From Tsukamurella pulmonis (GTDB lineage: Bacteria > Actinomycetota > Actinomycetes > Mycobacteriales > Mycobacteriaceae): a stretch of 64,000 nt of DNA. The stretch covers positions 2,122,136 to 2,186,135 of the forward strand of contig NZ_FNLF01000002.1 of assembly GCF_900103175.1 (NCBI RefSeq). The letters are read 5' to 3'. The position numbers and the translations under genes are program-made. The notes beneath the pieces are model-generated. The model worked only from the letters and a program-made list of their open reading frames with translations. It did no database searches and was not told the origin of the DNA. Positions 35,951 through 46,936 of this stretch are shown here, piece after piece; the first letter of the stretch is position 1, and each line of letters begins with the position of its first letter.

Positions 35951-36772
35951 ATGGCCCTCGGCCGCCGCAAGTCCAAGCAGCGCAGCACCTCGAGCGTCGA
36001 CCCGTACGCGACGATCGGACAGCCCGAGCACCACACGGCGCCGGCGCCCGTGGAGGACGACGAGGTGCAGGAGCTCGGCACCGGCGCGGGCCCGTACGAC
36101 CTCGGCTCGCTGGAGAGCACCGAGGGACTCGACGAGGGTCGCCTCGATCTCGGCTCGCTCATCCTGGCGATGCCCCCGGAATCGCAGCTGCAGGTGGAGA
36201 TGAGCCCCGAGGGCGTGCCCGTCGGTGTGCACCTGGACACCCCCGTCGGCCGCATCACCCCGGGCGTCTTCGCCGCGCCCAAGTCGGGCGGGCAGTGGCG
36301 TGAGGTCGTCACCGAGCTCGCCGACTCGCTCCGCGAGAACGGCGCGCAGGTCGCCATCGAGGACGGCCACTGGGGCCGCGAGGTCGTCGGGACGCAGCCC
36401 GACGGCATCCTGCGGTTCGTCGGTGTCGACGGTCCGCGGTGGATGGTCCGCATCGTCGTCGCCTCGCCGCTCGAGACCGCCGACCAGGCCGCGCAACTGG
36501 CGCGCGCGATGCTCGCGGAGACCGTGGTGCGTCGCGGCACCGACCCGCGGCCCGCACGTGATCACCTCGAGATCGAGCTCCCCGCCGAGCTGGTGCAGCA
36601 GTTGCAGGAGGCCATGGCGGCCCAGCAGGCGCAGCAGGAGCAGGCCGCCGCATCGATCGCGGCGCAGGTCGCCCAGCGCGCCTCCGCCGACGGCCCGGCC
36701 GCCCTGCGGCAGAGCAATCAGGACCGGCTCACGCAGGGTTCGGCGCTCACCCGCCTGAACAACCAGCAGTAA
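35951..36772 (+). CDS. DUF3710 protein
   Basis: 273 residues, equivalent to Rv2696c. There is a Lys/Arg/Ser-rich start, an acidic linker, then a compact domain with GRITPGVFAAPKSGGQW and RWMVRIVVASPLE, and a Gln/Ala-rich C-terminus that is probably helical. No catalytic motif is evident. It is co-directional with dut. Its last 26 bases overlap the 3' end of the convergent hydrolase gene. Confidence 0.9.
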   Translation: MALGRRKSKQRSTSSVDPYATIGQPEHHTAPAPVEDDEVQELGTGAGPYDLGSLESTEGLDEGRLDLGSLILAMPPESQLQVEMSPEGVPVGVHLDTPVGRITPGVFAAPKSGGQWREVVTELADSLRENGAQVAIEDGHWGREVVGTQPDGILRFVGVDGPRWMVRIVVASPLETADQAAQLARAMLAETVVRRGTDPRPARDHLEIELPAELVQQLQEAMAAQQAQQEQAAASIAAQVAQRASADGPAALRQSNQDRLTQGSALTRLNNQQ

Positions 36773-37454
36773 GGCCCTCGATCCCGGCCCGGCCCAGAAC
36801 GGCGGGGTCGGGACCCAGGTCGGCCAGGTCCACCACGACCGTGGCCGCGCCCGGGATCGCCGCGCCCCACGTCCGCGCCGTCGCGACGGCGTGGATCAGG
36901 TCGCCCTCGGCGCCCACGACGACGGCGCGCGCGGTCAGCTCGCGCAGCGCCTCCTCGGTCGGTGCGGCGTAGCCCGCCGCCTCGCGCAGGGCGGGCGCGA
37001 GGAAGTCACCGTGCGCGGCCCAGGAGCGGCTCAGCTCCCGCGCCAGCCAGGGCGGGCTCCCGGCCCGCATCCGCGCGATCGCCTCCACGGACCCGACCTC
37101 GTCCACGGTCTCGGCGGTGACCCGCGCCGACAGCGCGGCCGGCACGTCCGGTCCCGCCGGTCCGCACCACGGCGGCAGCGTCAGTACCAGGGTGACGTCG
37201 GCGTGCGGATTCTCCAGTGCCCAGCTCGCCGCGACGGCGGAACCGAGGGAGACGCCGCAGATCAGGAGGGGCCCATCGGCCGCCGCCGCGTCCAGCGCGG
37301 CGCGGTACCCGGCCTCGACGGACGGCGGTGTCGCATCGACGGCGACCGTGCGCGCGCAGAGCGCCGTCAGCGGCGCGAAGGCGCGGAGCACGAAGTCGGC
37401 GTCCGACCCCGACCCGGGCAGCAGGACTGCGGTGGTGTGCGCGGGGAACTGCAT
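36747..37454 (-). CDS. Small alpha/beta hydrolase
   Basis: 235 residues, the same length I remember for the alanine-rich Rv2695 at this position. Signs of the fold are the oxyanion strand AVLLPGSGSDADF and the nucleophile elbow GVSLGS with Ser69, and an acid in VVVGAEGDLIHA followed a few residues later by the only candidate His. It has no signal peptide. The substrate is unknown. It converges on DUF3710. Confidence 0.75.
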   Translation of the reverse strand: MQFPAHTTAVLLPGSGSDADFVLRAFAPLTALCARTVAVDATPPSVEAGYRAALDAAAADGPLLICGVSLGSAVAASWALENPHADVTLVLTLPPWCGPAGPDVPAALSARVTAETVDEVGSVEAIARMRAGSPPWLARELSRSWAAHGDFLAPALREAAGYAAPTEEALRELTARAVVVGAEGDLIHAVATARTWGAAIPGAATVVVDLADLGPDPAVLGRAGIEGLTAGCSGG

Positions 37455-37542
37455 GGGCCGAGCATGCCAGGGCGGCCGCGCGGCGCACCGTCGGCACCGC
37501 CGAGCGGGCGGTGCGGGCGTCGCGGCCGCGTAGTGTGTCCGT

Positions 37543-38232
37543 GTGACGGATGGTGCAGAGCAGGAGCGGGATACCGCGCAGGACGCCCCCGAGCCCTCGA
37601 TCAAGGAGCAGGTGCTCGAGCAGATGGGCGGCTGGCAGGGGCTGGTGTACTCCACGCTGCCCGTGGCCGCCTTCGTGCCCGCGAACGCGGCCTGGGGTCT
37701 CACCGGCGGCGCCATCGCGGCGCTGGTCGTCGCGGCCGTGGTCGCCGTGATCCGGCTCGCGACCCGCAGCTCGATCCAGCCCGCGATCTCCGGTTTCTTC
37801 GGCGTGGCGGTGTGCGTCGTCATCGCCCTGATCGTCGGCGGCAACGGCAAGGGCTACTTCCTCTACGGCATCGTCATGCAGGCGGTGTTCGCCGTCGTCT
37901 TCGCGGTCTCGCTGCTGGTGCGATGGCCGCTCGTGGGCGTGCTCTGGCACCTCTTCGACGAGCGGAAGCAGACTTCCGCCGATACCGACGGCACCGTCGC
38001 CGCGGGGGACTGGCGGTCCGATCGCCGGCAGTACCGCGCGTTCGCATGGCTGACGGTGCTGTGGATCGCGATGTTCGCGGTCCGCTTCGCCGTGCAGGCG
38101 GCGCTGTACCAGAACGACGACGTGGGCGGCCTCGGCATCGCCCGGATCATCATGGGCTGGCCCATGTTCGCCGTCGGCGTCCTGATCACCTTCCTCGTGG
38201 CGAGGCGGGTGACGCATGCTCGCGCCGAATGA
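37543..38232 (+). CDS. DUF3159 membrane protein
   Basis: 229 residues with about six membrane segments after an acidic N-terminus (PSIKEQVLEQMGGWQGLVYS). It matches Rv2693c in position and type. Several charged residues lie in the loops, but no transporter motif is seen. The next gene starts inside its 3' end (17-base overlap), so translation is probably coupled to the RNA methyltransferase. In M. tuberculosis the trkA pair lies between these two genes; here they are directly joined. Confidence 0.9.
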   Translation: MTDGAEQERDTAQDAPEPSIKEQVLEQMGGWQGLVYSTLPVAAFVPANAAWGLTGGAIAALVVAAVVAVIRLATRSSIQPAISGFFGVAVCVVIALIVGGNGKGYFLYGIVMQAVFAVVFAVSLLVRWPLVGVLWHLFDERKQTSADTDGTVAAGDWRSDRRQYRAFAWLTVLWIAMFAVRFAVQAALYQNDDVGGLGIARIIMGWPMFAVGVLITFLVARRVTHARAE

Positions 38233-39418
38233 CGTCCTCGAGCTGACCTGCGGCGCCCCCGGACACGGCGGCTTCGTCGTCGCCCGGCACGAGGGTCGGG
38301 CCGTGTTCGTGCGCGGCGCGCTCCCCGGGGAGCGGGTGCGGGCGCGGGTCACCGAGGTGAAGAAGTCCTACGCCCGCGCGAGCACCGTGGAGGTGCTCGA
38401 GGCCTCGCCGCACCGCGTGGCCGAGGCCTGCGCCGCGGCCGCCGCCGGAGCGGGCTGCTGCGATCTGACCTTCGCCGCCCCCGCTTTCCAGCGGGAGATG
38501 AAGACGCAGGTGCTGCAGGACCTGCTGGTGCGTTTCGGCGGCTTCGAGGCCGGAGCCCTCGAACCCGTCGTCGCTCCGCTCTCCGACGCCCCGCCGGCCG
38601 GGTGGCGGCACCGCGCCCGCCTCGTCGCGGACGACGACGGCCGTCTCGGACAGCACGCCCACCGCAGCGCCGAGGTCGTGGTCGCGCCGTGCGTGCAACT
38701 GCCCTCCGCCCTCGTCGATCTCGCGGCCGGCCTGCGGGCCGAGCCCGGCGCCGAGGTCGCGCTCGTGCTCGACGACGCGGGCGCCGCGCACGCCGCCGTC
38801 CCCGCGCGCCGCGGTCGCGCCGCCCGGGTCCTCGCCGGGGAGGCGCTCGCCGAGTACCGGGTCGGCGCCCGCTCGTGGCGGATCCCCGTCGGCGGCTTCT
38901 GGCAGGCCCACCGCGACGCCGCGTCCCGCTACGCGCAGTGGGTGGGCGAGTACACCGGGCGGTACGGGGGAGAACCCGGCCGGGCCTGGGATCTGTACGG
39001 CGGCGCGGGCGTCCTCGCCGGCGCGCTGGTCGACGAGGGCTTCGCCGTCGACGTCGTCGAGACCTCCGGCGGCGCGATCGCCGCCGGTAGGGAGAGCCTC
39101 GCGGACGAGCCCGTCGCCTTCCACCGGGGCGACGTCGCCTCCCGGCTCAAGGGCCTGCGGGCGCCCGGTGTCGTCGTGCTCGATCCGCCGCGCACGGGCG
39201 CCGGCGAGGCCGTGATGTCCGCGATCACGGCGGCGGCGCCGACCGCGATCGTGCACGTCGGCTGCGATCCCGCGGCCTTCGCCCGCGACCTCGGTGCGGC
39301 CTGTGAGAACGGCTATCGCCTGGCGGAGGTGTCCGCGTGCGACGCGTTCCCCGGCACCCATCATCTGGAGGCCTTCGCGGTGCTGGTGTCGGGTCGCGAA
39401 GACCGGCGTGGCCGGTAA
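38216..39418 (+). CDS. TRAM-domain, SAM-dependent RNA methyltransferase (TrmA/RlmD family)
   Basis: 400 residues. An N-terminal TRAM beta-barrel (about 5-60) is followed by the insert domain and a Rossmann methyltransferase ([15 protein letters not shown]). [12 protein letters not shown] and the catalytic Cys in [13 protein letters not shown] are complete. The family methylates C5 of specific uridines in tRNA or 23S rRNA; which one cannot be told. A CCD cluster near residue 80 may be what remains of the iron-sulfur site seen in RlmD. Equivalent to Rv2689c. Confidence 0.92.
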   Translation: MLAPNDVLELTCGAPGHGGFVVARHEGRAVFVRGALPGERVRARVTEVKKSYARASTVEVLEASPHRVAEACAAAAAGAGCCDLTFAAPAFQREMKTQVLQDLLVRFGGFEAGALEPVVAPLSDAPPAGWRHRARLVADDDGRLGQHAHRSAEVVVAPCVQLPSALVDLAAGLRAEPGAEVALVLDDAGAAHAAVPARRGRAARVLAGEALAEYRVGARSWRIPVGGFWQAHRDAASRYAQWVGEYTGRYGGEPGRAWDLYGGAGVLAGALVDEGFAVDVVETSGGAIAAGRESLADEPVAFHRGDVASRLKGLRAPGVVVLDPPRTGAGEAVMSAITAAAPTAIVHVGCDPAAFARDLGAACENGYRLAEVSACDAFPGTHHLEAFAVLVSGREDRRGR

Positions 39419-39458
39419 AGTGGCAAAGGCACCTCTCACGGGAGTAGACACGAGGGAT

Positions 39459-41396
39459 ATGAACCTGCTGCGCACCATCGACACCCCACGCGACCTGCGT
39501 CGGCTGGATCAGGACCAGCTCACGGCGCTGGCCGGGGAGATCCGCGACTTCCTCGTGGAGAAGGTCGCGGCGACCGGCGGGCACCTCGGACCCAACCTCG
39601 GCGTGGTGGAGCTCACGATGGCGATCCACCGGGTCTTCGACTCGCCGACCGATCCGGTGCTCTTCGACACGGGCCACCAGGCCTACGTGCACAAGATCCT
39701 CACGGGGCGCCGCGACGCCTTCGACACGCTGCGGCAGGCCGGCGGGCTGTCCGGGTACCCGTGCCGCGCCGAGTCCGAGCACGACTGGGTCGAGTCCTCG
39801 CACGCCTCCGCCGCCCTGAGCTACGCCGACGGCCTCGCGAAGGCCTTCGCGCTCAAGGGCGAGCAGCGCACCGTCGTCGCCGTGGTCGGCGACGGCGCCC
39901 TCACCGGCGGCATGTGCTGGGAGGCGCTCAACAACATCGCCGCCTCGGAGCGGCCCGTCGTCATCGTGGTCAACGACAACGGTCGCTCCTACGCGCCCAC
40001 CATCGGTGGACTCGCCAACCGGCTCACGGGCCTGCGCACGCAGCCCGAGTACGAGCGACTGCTCGGTGAGGCCCGCGCCCGGCTGCGCCGCATGCCCGTC
40101 CTCGGCGAGCCCGCCTACTCGTTCCTGCACGGCATGAAGGCCGGCATCAAGGACATGGTGAGCCCGCAGGCCCTGTTCGCCGATCTCGGCCTCAAGTACA
40201 TCGGTCCCATCGACGGGCACGACGAGGAGGCCCTCGAGGCCGCGCTGCGGCGCGCCAAGGACTTCGGCGGCCCCGTCGTGGTGCACGCCATCACCCGCAA
40301 GGGCAACGGTTACGAGCACGCGGAGAACAACGAGGCCGATCAGATGCATTCGGTCGCCGTGATCGACCCCGCCACCGGCCTCCCGACCGGCGGAGGCGGC
40401 GGGGCCCGCGACTGGACCTCGGTGTTCGCGGAGGAGTTGGTCGCGCACGGCGAGCAGCGCTCCGACGTCGTCGCCATCACCGGCGCCATGGCCGAGCCCA
40501 CGGGCGTCGCGGACTTCGGCCGCAAGTTCCCCGACCGCATGTACGACGTGGGCATCGCCGAGCAGCACGCCCTCACCTCCGCGGCCGGACTCGCGCTCGG
40601 CGGGATGCACCCGGTCGTCGCGCTCTACGCCACCTTCCTCAACCGCGCCTTCGACCAGCTGCTGATGGACGTCGCGCTGCTGGGGCAGGGCGTGACCATC
40701 GTGCTCGACCGCTCCGGCGTCACCGGGCCCGACGGCGCCAGCCACCACGGCATGTGGGACCTGTCGCTCGCCTCGATCGTCCCGGGCCTGCGCGTCGCGG
40801 TCCCGCGCGACGCCGCCCGGCTGCGCGAGGAGTTCGCCGAGGCGCTCGCCGTCGACGACGCGCCCACCCTCCTGCGCTACCCCAAGGGGGCGGTGCCCGC
40901 CGATCTGGAACCCGCACGCCGGCTCTCCGACGGTGCCGACGTGCTCGTCGAGAGTGATCCCGCCGGCGCGGACGTGCTCATCGTCGCCGTGGGCCCCTTC
41001 GCGCACACCGCGGTCGACGTCGCCACCCGCCTGCGTGATCAGGGCATCTCTGCGACGGTCGTCGACCCTCGCTGGGTCCTGCCGGTCCCGGGCTCGGTCG
41101 TCGACCTGGCCCGCACGCATCAGCTCGTGGTCACGCTCGAGGACAACGGCGTGGCCGGCGGCGTCGGCGCGGCGGTGACGGCGGCCCTGCAGCGCGCGGA
41201 GATCGACGTGCCCACCCGGGTCCTCGGCATCGATCAGAAGTTCCTCGATCACGCCTCCCGCGGTGAGATCCTCACCGGCCTCGGCCTCACCCCGGCGGAG
41301 ATCGCCTTCCGCATCACCGGTTGGGCCACGGCGTGCGCGCACGTGAGCGTCGCGGTGGAGAAGGAGCCCGCGGCGGCGCCGGAGCAGGTCCGCTGA
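39459..41396 (+). CDS. dxs: 1-deoxy-D-xylulose-5-phosphate synthase
   Basis: 645 residues from ATG 39459, which has a GAGGG site just upstream; M. tuberculosis Dxs1 is about 638. It condenses pyruvate and glyceraldehyde-3-phosphate using thiamine diphosphate, the first step of the MEP isoprenoid pathway. [14 protein letters not shown] and the ThDP motif [16 protein letters not shown] are present, with the pyrimidine-domain DVGIAEQHA and [15 protein letters not shown]. Its product feeds quinones, carotenoids and the decaprenyl phosphate used by AftC-type enzymes. Confidence 0.97.
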   Translation: MNLLRTIDTPRDLRRLDQDQLTALAGEIRDFLVEKVAATGGHLGPNLGVVELTMAIHRVFDSPTDPVLFDTGHQAYVHKILTGRRDAFDTLRQAGGLSGYPCRAESEHDWVESSHASAALSYADGLAKAFALKGEQRTVVAVVGDGALTGGMCWEALNNIAASERPVVIVVNDNGRSYAPTIGGLANRLTGLRTQPEYERLLGEARARLRRMPVLGEPAYSFLHGMKAGIKDMVSPQALFADLGLKYIGPIDGHDEEALEAALRRAKDFGGPVVVHAITRKGNGYEHAENNEADQMHSVAVIDPATGLPTGGGGGARDWTSVFAEELVAHGEQRSDVVAITGAMAEPTGVADFGRKFPDRMYDVGIAEQHALTSAAGLALGGMHPVVALYATFLNRAFDQLLMDVALLGQGVTIVLDRSGVTGPDGASHHGMWDLSLASIVPGLRVAVPRDAARLREEFAEALAVDDAPTLLRYPKGAVPADLEPARRLSDGADVLVESDPAGADVLIVAVGPFAHTAVDVATRLRDQGISATVVDPRWVLPVPGSVVDLARTHQLVVTLEDNGVAGGVGAAVTAALQRAEIDVPTRVLGIDQKFLDHASRGEILTGLGLTPAEIAFRITGWATACAHVSVAVEKEPAAAPEQVR

Positions 41397-41462
41397 GCCG
41401 ACGCCGACGCGTCTCCTGAGAGGCCCGCGTCCCCGAGGGGCGCAGGCGAGGAGGGCTCCGCG

Positions 41463-42683
41463 CTACGCGGCGTCGAGGGCGTCCGCGACGGCGGTCACCG
41501 TCAGGCGGCGCTGCCAGTCCCGCGCGCCCGATGCGGCGAGCGCATCGTCGACGGCCGCCGCGCCGCGGGCCGTGCCGTCCCAGCACAGCTGCCGGACCGC
41601 GTCGGTCGGCAGCAGGTTCTCGACCGGTACCGCGACCTCGTCGGAGATCTCGGTCAGGGCGGCCCGGACCTTCGCGAGCCGCTCGGCCGCCTCGGGATTC
41701 GACTTGGACCAGCGGTTGTTCGCCGGAACCCCGTTGCGGGGGCCGTGCAGCGGCGGCAGCTGTGAGTCGGGGAGCGCGTTGGCCCGCTGGATCGCGCCGA
41801 GCCACCGCTTGGCCGAGCGTCGCATGCGCGGGCCGCCGAACACGGGCAGCGCCGTGAGCTCCGCCTCCGTGGTGGGGTTCTTCGCCGCCGCGTTGACGAT
41901 CGCGGCGTCCGGGAGGGTACGGCCGGGCGCGACGTTGCGCTGTTCGGCCATTTCGTCCCGGGCGAGCCACAGCTCCCGCGCGCGGGCCAGCTGGCGCCGG
42001 TTGCGCAGGGTGCTCAGCCCGGACACGCGGCGCCACGGATCCGGCTTGGGCGCCGGATCGGGCCGCGTGCGCTCGTACTCGAACTCCTCGAGCGCCCATT
42101 CGAGCTTGCCCGCGTCCTCGAGCCGTTCGTGCGCCTCGTCCCGCAGGTCCACCAGCACCTCGACGTCGAGGGCCGCGTAGTTGAGCCACTCGTGCGGCAG
42201 GGGGCGGGTGCTCCAGTCCGCGGCGCCGTGGCCCTTGGCCAGCGCGTACCCGGTGTACTCCGAGGTCATCGCCGCGAGATTGACGCGCGGCGCGCCCAGC
42301 AGCCGTCCGGCGAGCTCGGTGTCGAAGAGCGCATCGCACTCGAAGCCGTCGTCGCGCAGGCACGGCAGGTCCTGATCGGCCGCGTGCAGGACCCACTCGA
42401 CGCCCCGCATCGCCTCGATCACCGGAGCGAGGCCCTCCGGTTCGTGGATCGGGTCGAGCAGGAACAGGCCGGAGCCGGTGCGCTTGATCTGGATCAGGTA
42501 GGCGCGGGAGGAGTAGGTGAAGCCCGACGCCCGCTCGGTGTCCACCGCGATCGGACCCGTGCCACGACGCAGCGCGGCGGCGCAGTCGGCGAACTCTTCG
42601 ACAGTGGTCAGCGGCTCCGGGACGCCCCCGGCGGGTTCGGTGAGCGGAATACCGGGAACCGGTTCCGACGAGGCCTTGCCCAC
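41463..42683 (-). CDS. RNase D-type 3'-5' exoribonuclease
   Basis: About 406 residues from GTG 42683. The DEDD exonuclease domain shows ExoI IAVDTERASGF, ExoII in WVLHAADQDLPCL and ExoIII in NYAALDVEVLVDL, followed by an HRDC domain (about 205-285, SGLSTLRNRRQLARARELW). A further C-terminal region is typical of the actinobacterial version. It probably trims stable RNA 3' ends. It starts 8 bases after the DUF3000 stop, so the two form an operon, as for Rv2680-Rv2681. No clear ribosome binding site precedes the GTG, so coupling from DUF3000 is likely. Confidence 0.9.
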   Translation of the reverse strand: MGKASSEPVPGIPLTEPAGGVPEPLTTVEEFADCAAALRRGTGPIAVDTERASGFTYSSRAYLIQIKRTGSGLFLLDPIHEPEGLAPVIEAMRGVEWVLHAADQDLPCLRDDGFECDALFDTELAGRLLGAPRVNLAAMTSEYTGYALAKGHGAADWSTRPLPHEWLNYAALDVEVLVDLRDEAHERLEDAGKLEWALEEFEYERTRPDPAPKPDPWRRVSGLSTLRNRRQLARARELWLARDEMAEQRNVAPGRTLPDAAIVNAAAKNPTTEAELTALPVFGGPRMRRSAKRWLGAIQRANALPDSQLPPLHGPRNGVPANNRWSKSNPEAAERLAKVRAALTEISDEVAVPVENLLPTDAVRQLCWDGTARGAAAVDDALAASGARDWQRRLTVTAVADALDAA

Positions 42684-42691
42684 GGGCGCGC

Positions 42692-43300
42692 CTACGCCGG
42701 GCCGAGCCGGGTGGTGCCGGCCGGGGGGAGTCCGGCGGCGGTCTCGAGTACCGCGCAGAAGGCCTCGACGTGCCCGGACAGGTCGTCGCCGAGGGGAGTC
42801 CACGAGGCCCGCAGCTCCAGCTGGTGCGCGCGCGGAGGGCCGGCGATATCGCCGTAACGCACGGACGCGGTGGCCGTGACGGTGCCGCCCAGGGCGGTCA
42901 CCTCCTGGCCGCGGTCGGCGAGGGCGTCGGTCAGCCAGCTCCACGCGACCTCGGGCAGCAACGGATCCGACGCCAGCGACTCGTCGACCTCGGACTGGAC
43001 GTAGGCGACGAGCCGCATCAGGCCGTTCCACGCCTCGTGGCCGTGGGGGTCGTGCAGCAGGATCAGCCGGCCGAAGGTCTCCCCGTCGGAGTGCTCGGGC
43101 ACGACGTCGGTCTCGGGTGCGCGCACCTCGGCGCCGAGGGCGTAACTGAAGGGGGCCAGCCGCTGGGGCGGCCGGATGCTGCCGATCTCGATCTCGGGGC
43201 GGACCGTCGCCGTGTGCAGGGACTCGACGGCGACGCGGAAGGACTCCGGCTCGGCGCCGCGCGCTCCCGCCGTCTCGTCACCCGTTCCTGGTTGGCTCAC
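42692..43300 (-). CDS. DUF3000 protein
   Basis: 202 residues from GTG 43300, equivalent to Rv2680. The visible conserved blocks are EIEIGSIRPPQRLAPFSYAL, HDPHGHEAWNGLMRLVAYVQ and SWTPLGDDLSGHVEAFCAVLE. No enzyme motif is evident. It is always paired with the RNase D homologue in related genomes as I remember them, which hints at a role in RNA metabolism. It is divergent from hemE; echA15, which lies between them in M. tuberculosis, is missing here. Confidence 0.9.
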   Translation of the reverse strand: MSQPGTGDETAGARGAEPESFRVAVESLHTATVRPEIEIGSIRPPQRLAPFSYALGAEVRAPETDVVPEHSDGETFGRLILLHDPHGHEAWNGLMRLVAYVQSEVDESLASDPLLPEVAWSWLTDALADRGQEVTALGGTVTATASVRYGDIAGPPRAHQLELRASWTPLGDDLSGHVEAFCAVLETAAGLPPAGTTRLGPA

Positions 43301-43395
43301 AAACCGTGACCGTAGCCGCTCGGGCGGCGCTCCCGGCGGAGGCGCGCCGCAGGCCTCGGCCTCCGGGCGCGGAGGTCATGACATGATCGTTGGCG

Positions 43396-44469
43396 ATGAG
43401 TACCGAGGATCGATCGACGACGGCCGACGCGACGGCGTATCCGTTGCTCGATGCAGCGGCGGGGCGCACCCCCTCACACCGTCCGGTGTGGTTCATGCGG
43501 CAGGCCGGGCGCTCGCTGCCCGAGTACCGGAAGGTGCGGGAGGGCGTCGGCATGCTGCAGTCGTGCTTCCGCCCCGACCTGGTCACCGAGATCACGCTGC
43601 AGCCGGTCCGCCGGCATCGCACCGACGCCGCGATCCTGTTCTCCGACATCGTCGTTCCGCTCAAGGCGGCGGGGATCGATCTCGACATCGTGAGCGGCAT
43701 CGGCCCCGTCATCGAGCAGCCGATCCGGGACGCGGCCGCCGTCGCGGCGATGCCGCGGCTCGACGTGGCACAGGTCGAGCCGATCGCGGAGGCCGTCCGG
43801 ATGCTTCGCGGCGAACTGCCCGCCGGGGTCGCGCTCATCGGCTTCGCCGGTGCGCCGTTCACCCTCGCCTCCTACCTGGTGGAGGGCGGCCCGAGCCGCA
43901 ACCACGAGCGCACCAAGGCGCTGATGTACTCCGAGCCCGAGACCTGGCACGCCCTCCTCGACGCTCTCGCCGACATCGCGATCACCTTCCTGCGCGTGCA
44001 GGCGGACGCGGGCGCGCAGGCCTTCCAGCTCTTCGACTCCTGGGCCGGAGCGCTCTCGCTCGTCGACTACCGCGAGTACGTCCAGCCGCACTCCGCCAAG
44101 GTCTTCGCCGCCCTGCGCGAGAGCGCGCCCGCCCTGCCCGCCTTCCATTTCGGGGTCGGGACCGGCGAGTTGCTCGGCGCCATGGGTGAGGCCGGCGCGG
44201 ACGTGGTCGGCGTGGACTGGCGCGTTCCGCTCGAGGTGGCCGCCCGCCGCGTCGGGCCCGGGAAGGCGCTGCAGGGCAACCTGGATCCCGCCACCCTCAT
44301 GGCCGATCGGGACACCGTCGAGGCGCAGGTCCGGCGCGTCGTCGCCGACGCCGACGCCGCTCTCGCCACCGGTGCGACGGGGCACGTCTTCAACCTCGGG
44401 CACGGCGTCCTGCCCTCCACCGATCCCGACGTGCTGACGCGCGTCGTCGAGCTGGTGCACGCCCTATGA
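43396..44469 (+). CDS. hemE: Uroporphyrinogen decarboxylase
   Basis: 357 residues. The signature [17 protein letters not shown] near the N-terminus, [12 protein letters not shown] and [16 protein letters not shown] mark HemE, which converts uroporphyrinogen III to coproporphyrinogen III. I chose ATG 43396; a TTG two codons earlier is open. It is the first gene of a heme operon and overlaps hemG by four bases (ATGA at 44466-44469). Confidence 0.96.
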   Translation: MSTEDRSTTADATAYPLLDAAAGRTPSHRPVWFMRQAGRSLPEYRKVREGVGMLQSCFRPDLVTEITLQPVRRHRTDAAILFSDIVVPLKAAGIDLDIVSGIGPVIEQPIRDAAAVAAMPRLDVAQVEPIAEAVRMLRGELPAGVALIGFAGAPFTLASYLVEGGPSRNHERTKALMYSEPETWHALLDALADIAITFLRVQADAGAQAFQLFDSWAGALSLVDYREYVQPHSAKVFAALRESAPALPAFHFGVGTGELLGAMGEAGADVVGVDWRVPLEVAARRVGPGKALQGNLDPATLMADRDTVEAQVRRVVADADAALATGATGHVFNLGHGVLPSTDPDVLTRVVELVHAL

Positions 44470-45731
44470 GCAATGTCGCCGTCGTCGGGGCGGGCATCTC
44501 CGGGCTGGTAGCGGCACTGCGGCTGCAGCAGGCGGGCGTGCGCGTCACCGTCTTCGAATCGGGCAATCGCGTCGGCGGGAAACTGCGCTCGGAGGAGATC
44601 GGTGGCGACCGCCTCGACGTGGGTGCCGAGGCCTTCGTCCGTCGCCGTCCCGAGGTCCTCGACCTCGCGGCCGAGCTCGGCCTGACCGACGAACTCGTCG
44701 AGCCCGCCGGGCGGCGCCCGGCCCTGTTCGCCGACGGTGCCCTGCGCGGCGGATTCGGCCGGACCCTGATGGGCGTCCCCGGGGACGCCGACGAGGTGCG
44801 GATCCCGTTGCGCTGGAACGCCGGCGCGGATGCTTCCATCGGGGCACTGGTCCGCTCGCGCCTCGGCGACGAGGTGGTCGAGCGCAGCGTCGATCCGATG
44901 GTCGCCGGTGTGTTCGCCGCGCACGCGGACGACGTCTCGGTCCGCGCCGCGCTGCCCGCGCTCGCCGCGCGCCTGGACGAGGGCGCGCCGTCGCTCGGCG
45001 AGGCCGTGCGGGATGTGCTCGGCCGGCCCGTCGACACCCCGGTGTTCGGTGCCTTCCGCGGCGGCTACCAGCAGCTGCTCGATGCGCTGGCCGAGCGGCT
45101 CGGTGATCGCATCATGCTCGGCGCGCCCGTGCCGGAGGTGCGTCCGGGCTGGAGCCTGCGCTGTTCGATGTTCGACGCGGTCGTGCTCGCGGTCCCCGCC
45201 CCGCAGGTGGGGCGCCTCGTCGGGCTGAGCCTGCCCGACCTGGGTGCCGCCGTGGGCGCGATCCCGGCGGCCAGCTCCGCCCTCGTGACGCTGCGCCTGC
45301 CGGAGGGGACCGAGCTGCCGGACCTGTCCGGCGTGCTCATGGCCAGTCGCGAGCAGGTCAGCGCGAAGGCGCTCACCCTCTCCGGTCGCAAGTGGGATCA
45401 CCTGCCGGGTGGGACGGTGCGGCTGTCGTTCGGCCGCCTCGGCGTGAGCAGGATCGTCGACGACGTCGACGCCGGGTTGATCGCGGCGGCGCGCGATGAT
45501 CTGGCCTACGTGCTCGGCGTGACCGCCGAACCGACCGCCGCTCACGTGCAGCGGTGGTACGAGGGCATCCCCGTGTACCTGCCGGGGCACCGCGAGACGC
45601 TCGCGGCGATCGAGGCGGCCACGCCGAAGGGCCTGGCGCTCGCCGGCGCCTACTTCGACGGCGTCGGAGTGCCGGCGTGCATCGCCCGTGCGGAGGCTGC
45701 GGCGCAGCGGGTGCTGGCCGACCTGTCCTGA
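44466..45731 (+). CDS. hemG: Coproporphyrinogen III / protoporphyrinogen oxidase (HemG/HemY/CgoX)
   Basis: 421 residues with an N-terminal FAD dinucleotide fold ([21 protein letters not shown], here split at GLV) and [21 protein letters not shown]. The C-terminal flavin motif is [19 protein letters not shown]. In actinobacteria the neighbour is HemQ, so this enzyme most likely oxidises coproporphyrinogen III to coproporphyrin III in the coproporphyrin-dependent branch, rather than protoporphyrinogen. It is translationally coupled to hemE. Confidence 0.94.
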   Translation: MSNVAVVGAGISGLVAALRLQQAGVRVTVFESGNRVGGKLRSEEIGGDRLDVGAEAFVRRRPEVLDLAAELGLTDELVEPAGRRPALFADGALRGGFGRTLMGVPGDADEVRIPLRWNAGADASIGALVRSRLGDEVVERSVDPMVAGVFAAHADDVSVRAALPALAARLDEGAPSLGEAVRDVLGRPVDTPVFGAFRGGYQQLLDALAERLGDRIMLGAPVPEVRPGWSLRCSMFDAVVLAVPAPQVGRLVGLSLPDLGAAVGAIPAASSALVTLRLPEGTELPDLSGVLMASREQVSAKALTLSGRKWDHLPGGTVRLSFGRLGVSRIVDDVDAGLIAAARDDLAYVLGVTAEPTAAHVQRWYEGIPVYLPGHRETLAAIEAATPKGLALAGAYFDGVGVPACIARAEAAAQRVLADLS

Positions 45732-45763
45732 GCCCGTCCCACGCGCGGGACTACGATCGGGTC

Positions 45764-46465
45764 ATGGCCAAACTGGATTACGCGGAGCTCAATTCGACCG
45801 TTCGCTACCTCATGTTCTCGGTGTTCTCGATCTCGCCGGGGGAGTTGGGTGACGATGCGCAGCGGGCGGCGGCGGCCACCGAGGCCGAGGAGTTCCTCGC
45901 GAAGATCCAGGAGGGGGATCTGGTCGTGCGCGGCGTCTACAACGTCGCGGGCATGCGCGCCGACGCCGACTACATGATCTGGTGGCACGCGGAGAAGCTC
46001 GAGGATCTGCAGGCCGCGTACAACGACTTCCGGCGCACCACCGCGCTGGGCCGGGCGAGCCGCCCGGTGTGGTCGAACTCGGCGCTGCACCGGCCGGCGG
46101 AGTTCAACAAGAGCCACATCCCGGCGTTCCTGGCGGGTGAGGACCCGGGCGCGTACATCTGCGTGTACCCGTTCGTGCGCAGCCTCGAGTGGTACCTGCT
46201 GCCCGACGAGGAGCGCCGCAAGATGCTGGCCGACCACGGCCGCGCCGCGCGCGGTTACCCGGACGTGCGCGCGAACACCGTGCCGGCATTCGCGCTGGGC
46301 GATTACGAGTGGTTGCTGGCGTTCGAGGCGCCGGAGATGCATCGCATCGTCGACCTCATGCGGGACCTGCGGGCCACCGATGCCCGTCGGCACACCCGCG
46401 AGGAGACGCCGTTCTTCTCCGGGCCGCGGGTGCCCGTGCGGGATCTGGTCACCGCGCTGCCGTGA
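45764..46465 (+). CDS. hemQ: Coproheme decarboxylase HemQ
   Basis: 233 residues of the chlorite-dismutase-like family. It decarboxylates iron-coproporphyrin to heme b using peroxide, the last step of the pathway. The conserved [16 protein letters not shown] carries the reactive tyrosine, and [17 protein letters not shown] the heme-binding histidine region. The distal Arg of true chlorite dismutases is not found at the usual place, which supports HemQ. It follows hemG by 32 bases. Confidence 0.94.
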   Translation: MAKLDYAELNSTVRYLMFSVFSISPGELGDDAQRAAAATEAEEFLAKIQEGDLVVRGVYNVAGMRADADYMIWWHAEKLEDLQAAYNDFRRTTALGRASRPVWSNSALHRPAEFNKSHIPAFLAGEDPGAYICVYPFVRSLEWYLLPDEERRKMLADHGRAARGYPDVRANTVPAFALGDYEWLLAFEAPEMHRIVDLMRDLRATDARRHTREETPFFSGPRVPVRDLVTALP

Positions 46466-46492
46466 CCCCCGTCGCCGGGGGCCCGGCGGCCG

Positions 46493-46927
46493 TCACTCCG
46501 TGGCGGCGGCGTCGTCCGCGTCGGGCTCCAGGCGCATCGAGATCGAGTTGATGCAGTACCGCAGATCGGTGGGGGTGTCGTAGCCCTCGCCCTCGAAGAC
46601 GTGGCCGAGGTGGCTCTCGCAGTTGGCGCAGAGCACCTCGACACGGCGCATGCCCAGCGAGTTGTCGACGCGCTCGATGATCTTCTCGCCCGCGAGCGGG
46701 GAGAAGAACGACGGCCAGCCGCAGTGGGATTCGAACTTGGCGTCCGAGCGGAACAACTCCTCGCCGCAGGCGCGGCAGCGGTAGACGCCGGTGGTCTTGG
46801 TATCGGTGTACTCGCCGGTGAACGGCGCCTCGGTGCCCGCTTGGCGCAGAACGCGGTATTCGGGGGCGGTGAGGCGCTGACGCCACTCCGAATCGCTCAG
46901 TTCCAGCTTGGGCTTGGGGTCAGTCAT
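46493..46927 (-). CDS. msrB: Peptide-methionine (R)-S-oxide reductase
   Basis: 144 residues. Two zinc-binding pairs (CRAC and CANC), the conserved HCGWPSF, and the catalytic Cys in LRYCINSISM identify MsrB, which repairs methionine-R-sulfoxide with thioredoxin. It is the last gene of a four-gene minus-strand run (ribD-like, secreted hydrolase, aftC, msrB), 9 bases after aftC. Confidence 0.96.
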   Translation of the reverse strand: MTDPKPKLELSDSEWRQRLTAPEYRVLRQAGTEAPFTGEYTDTKTTGVYRCRACGEELFRSDAKFESHCGWPSFFSPLAGEKIIERVDNSLGMRRVEVLCANCESHLGHVFEGEGYDTPTDLRYCINSISMRLEPDADDAAATE

Positions 46928-46936
46928 GACTCCACG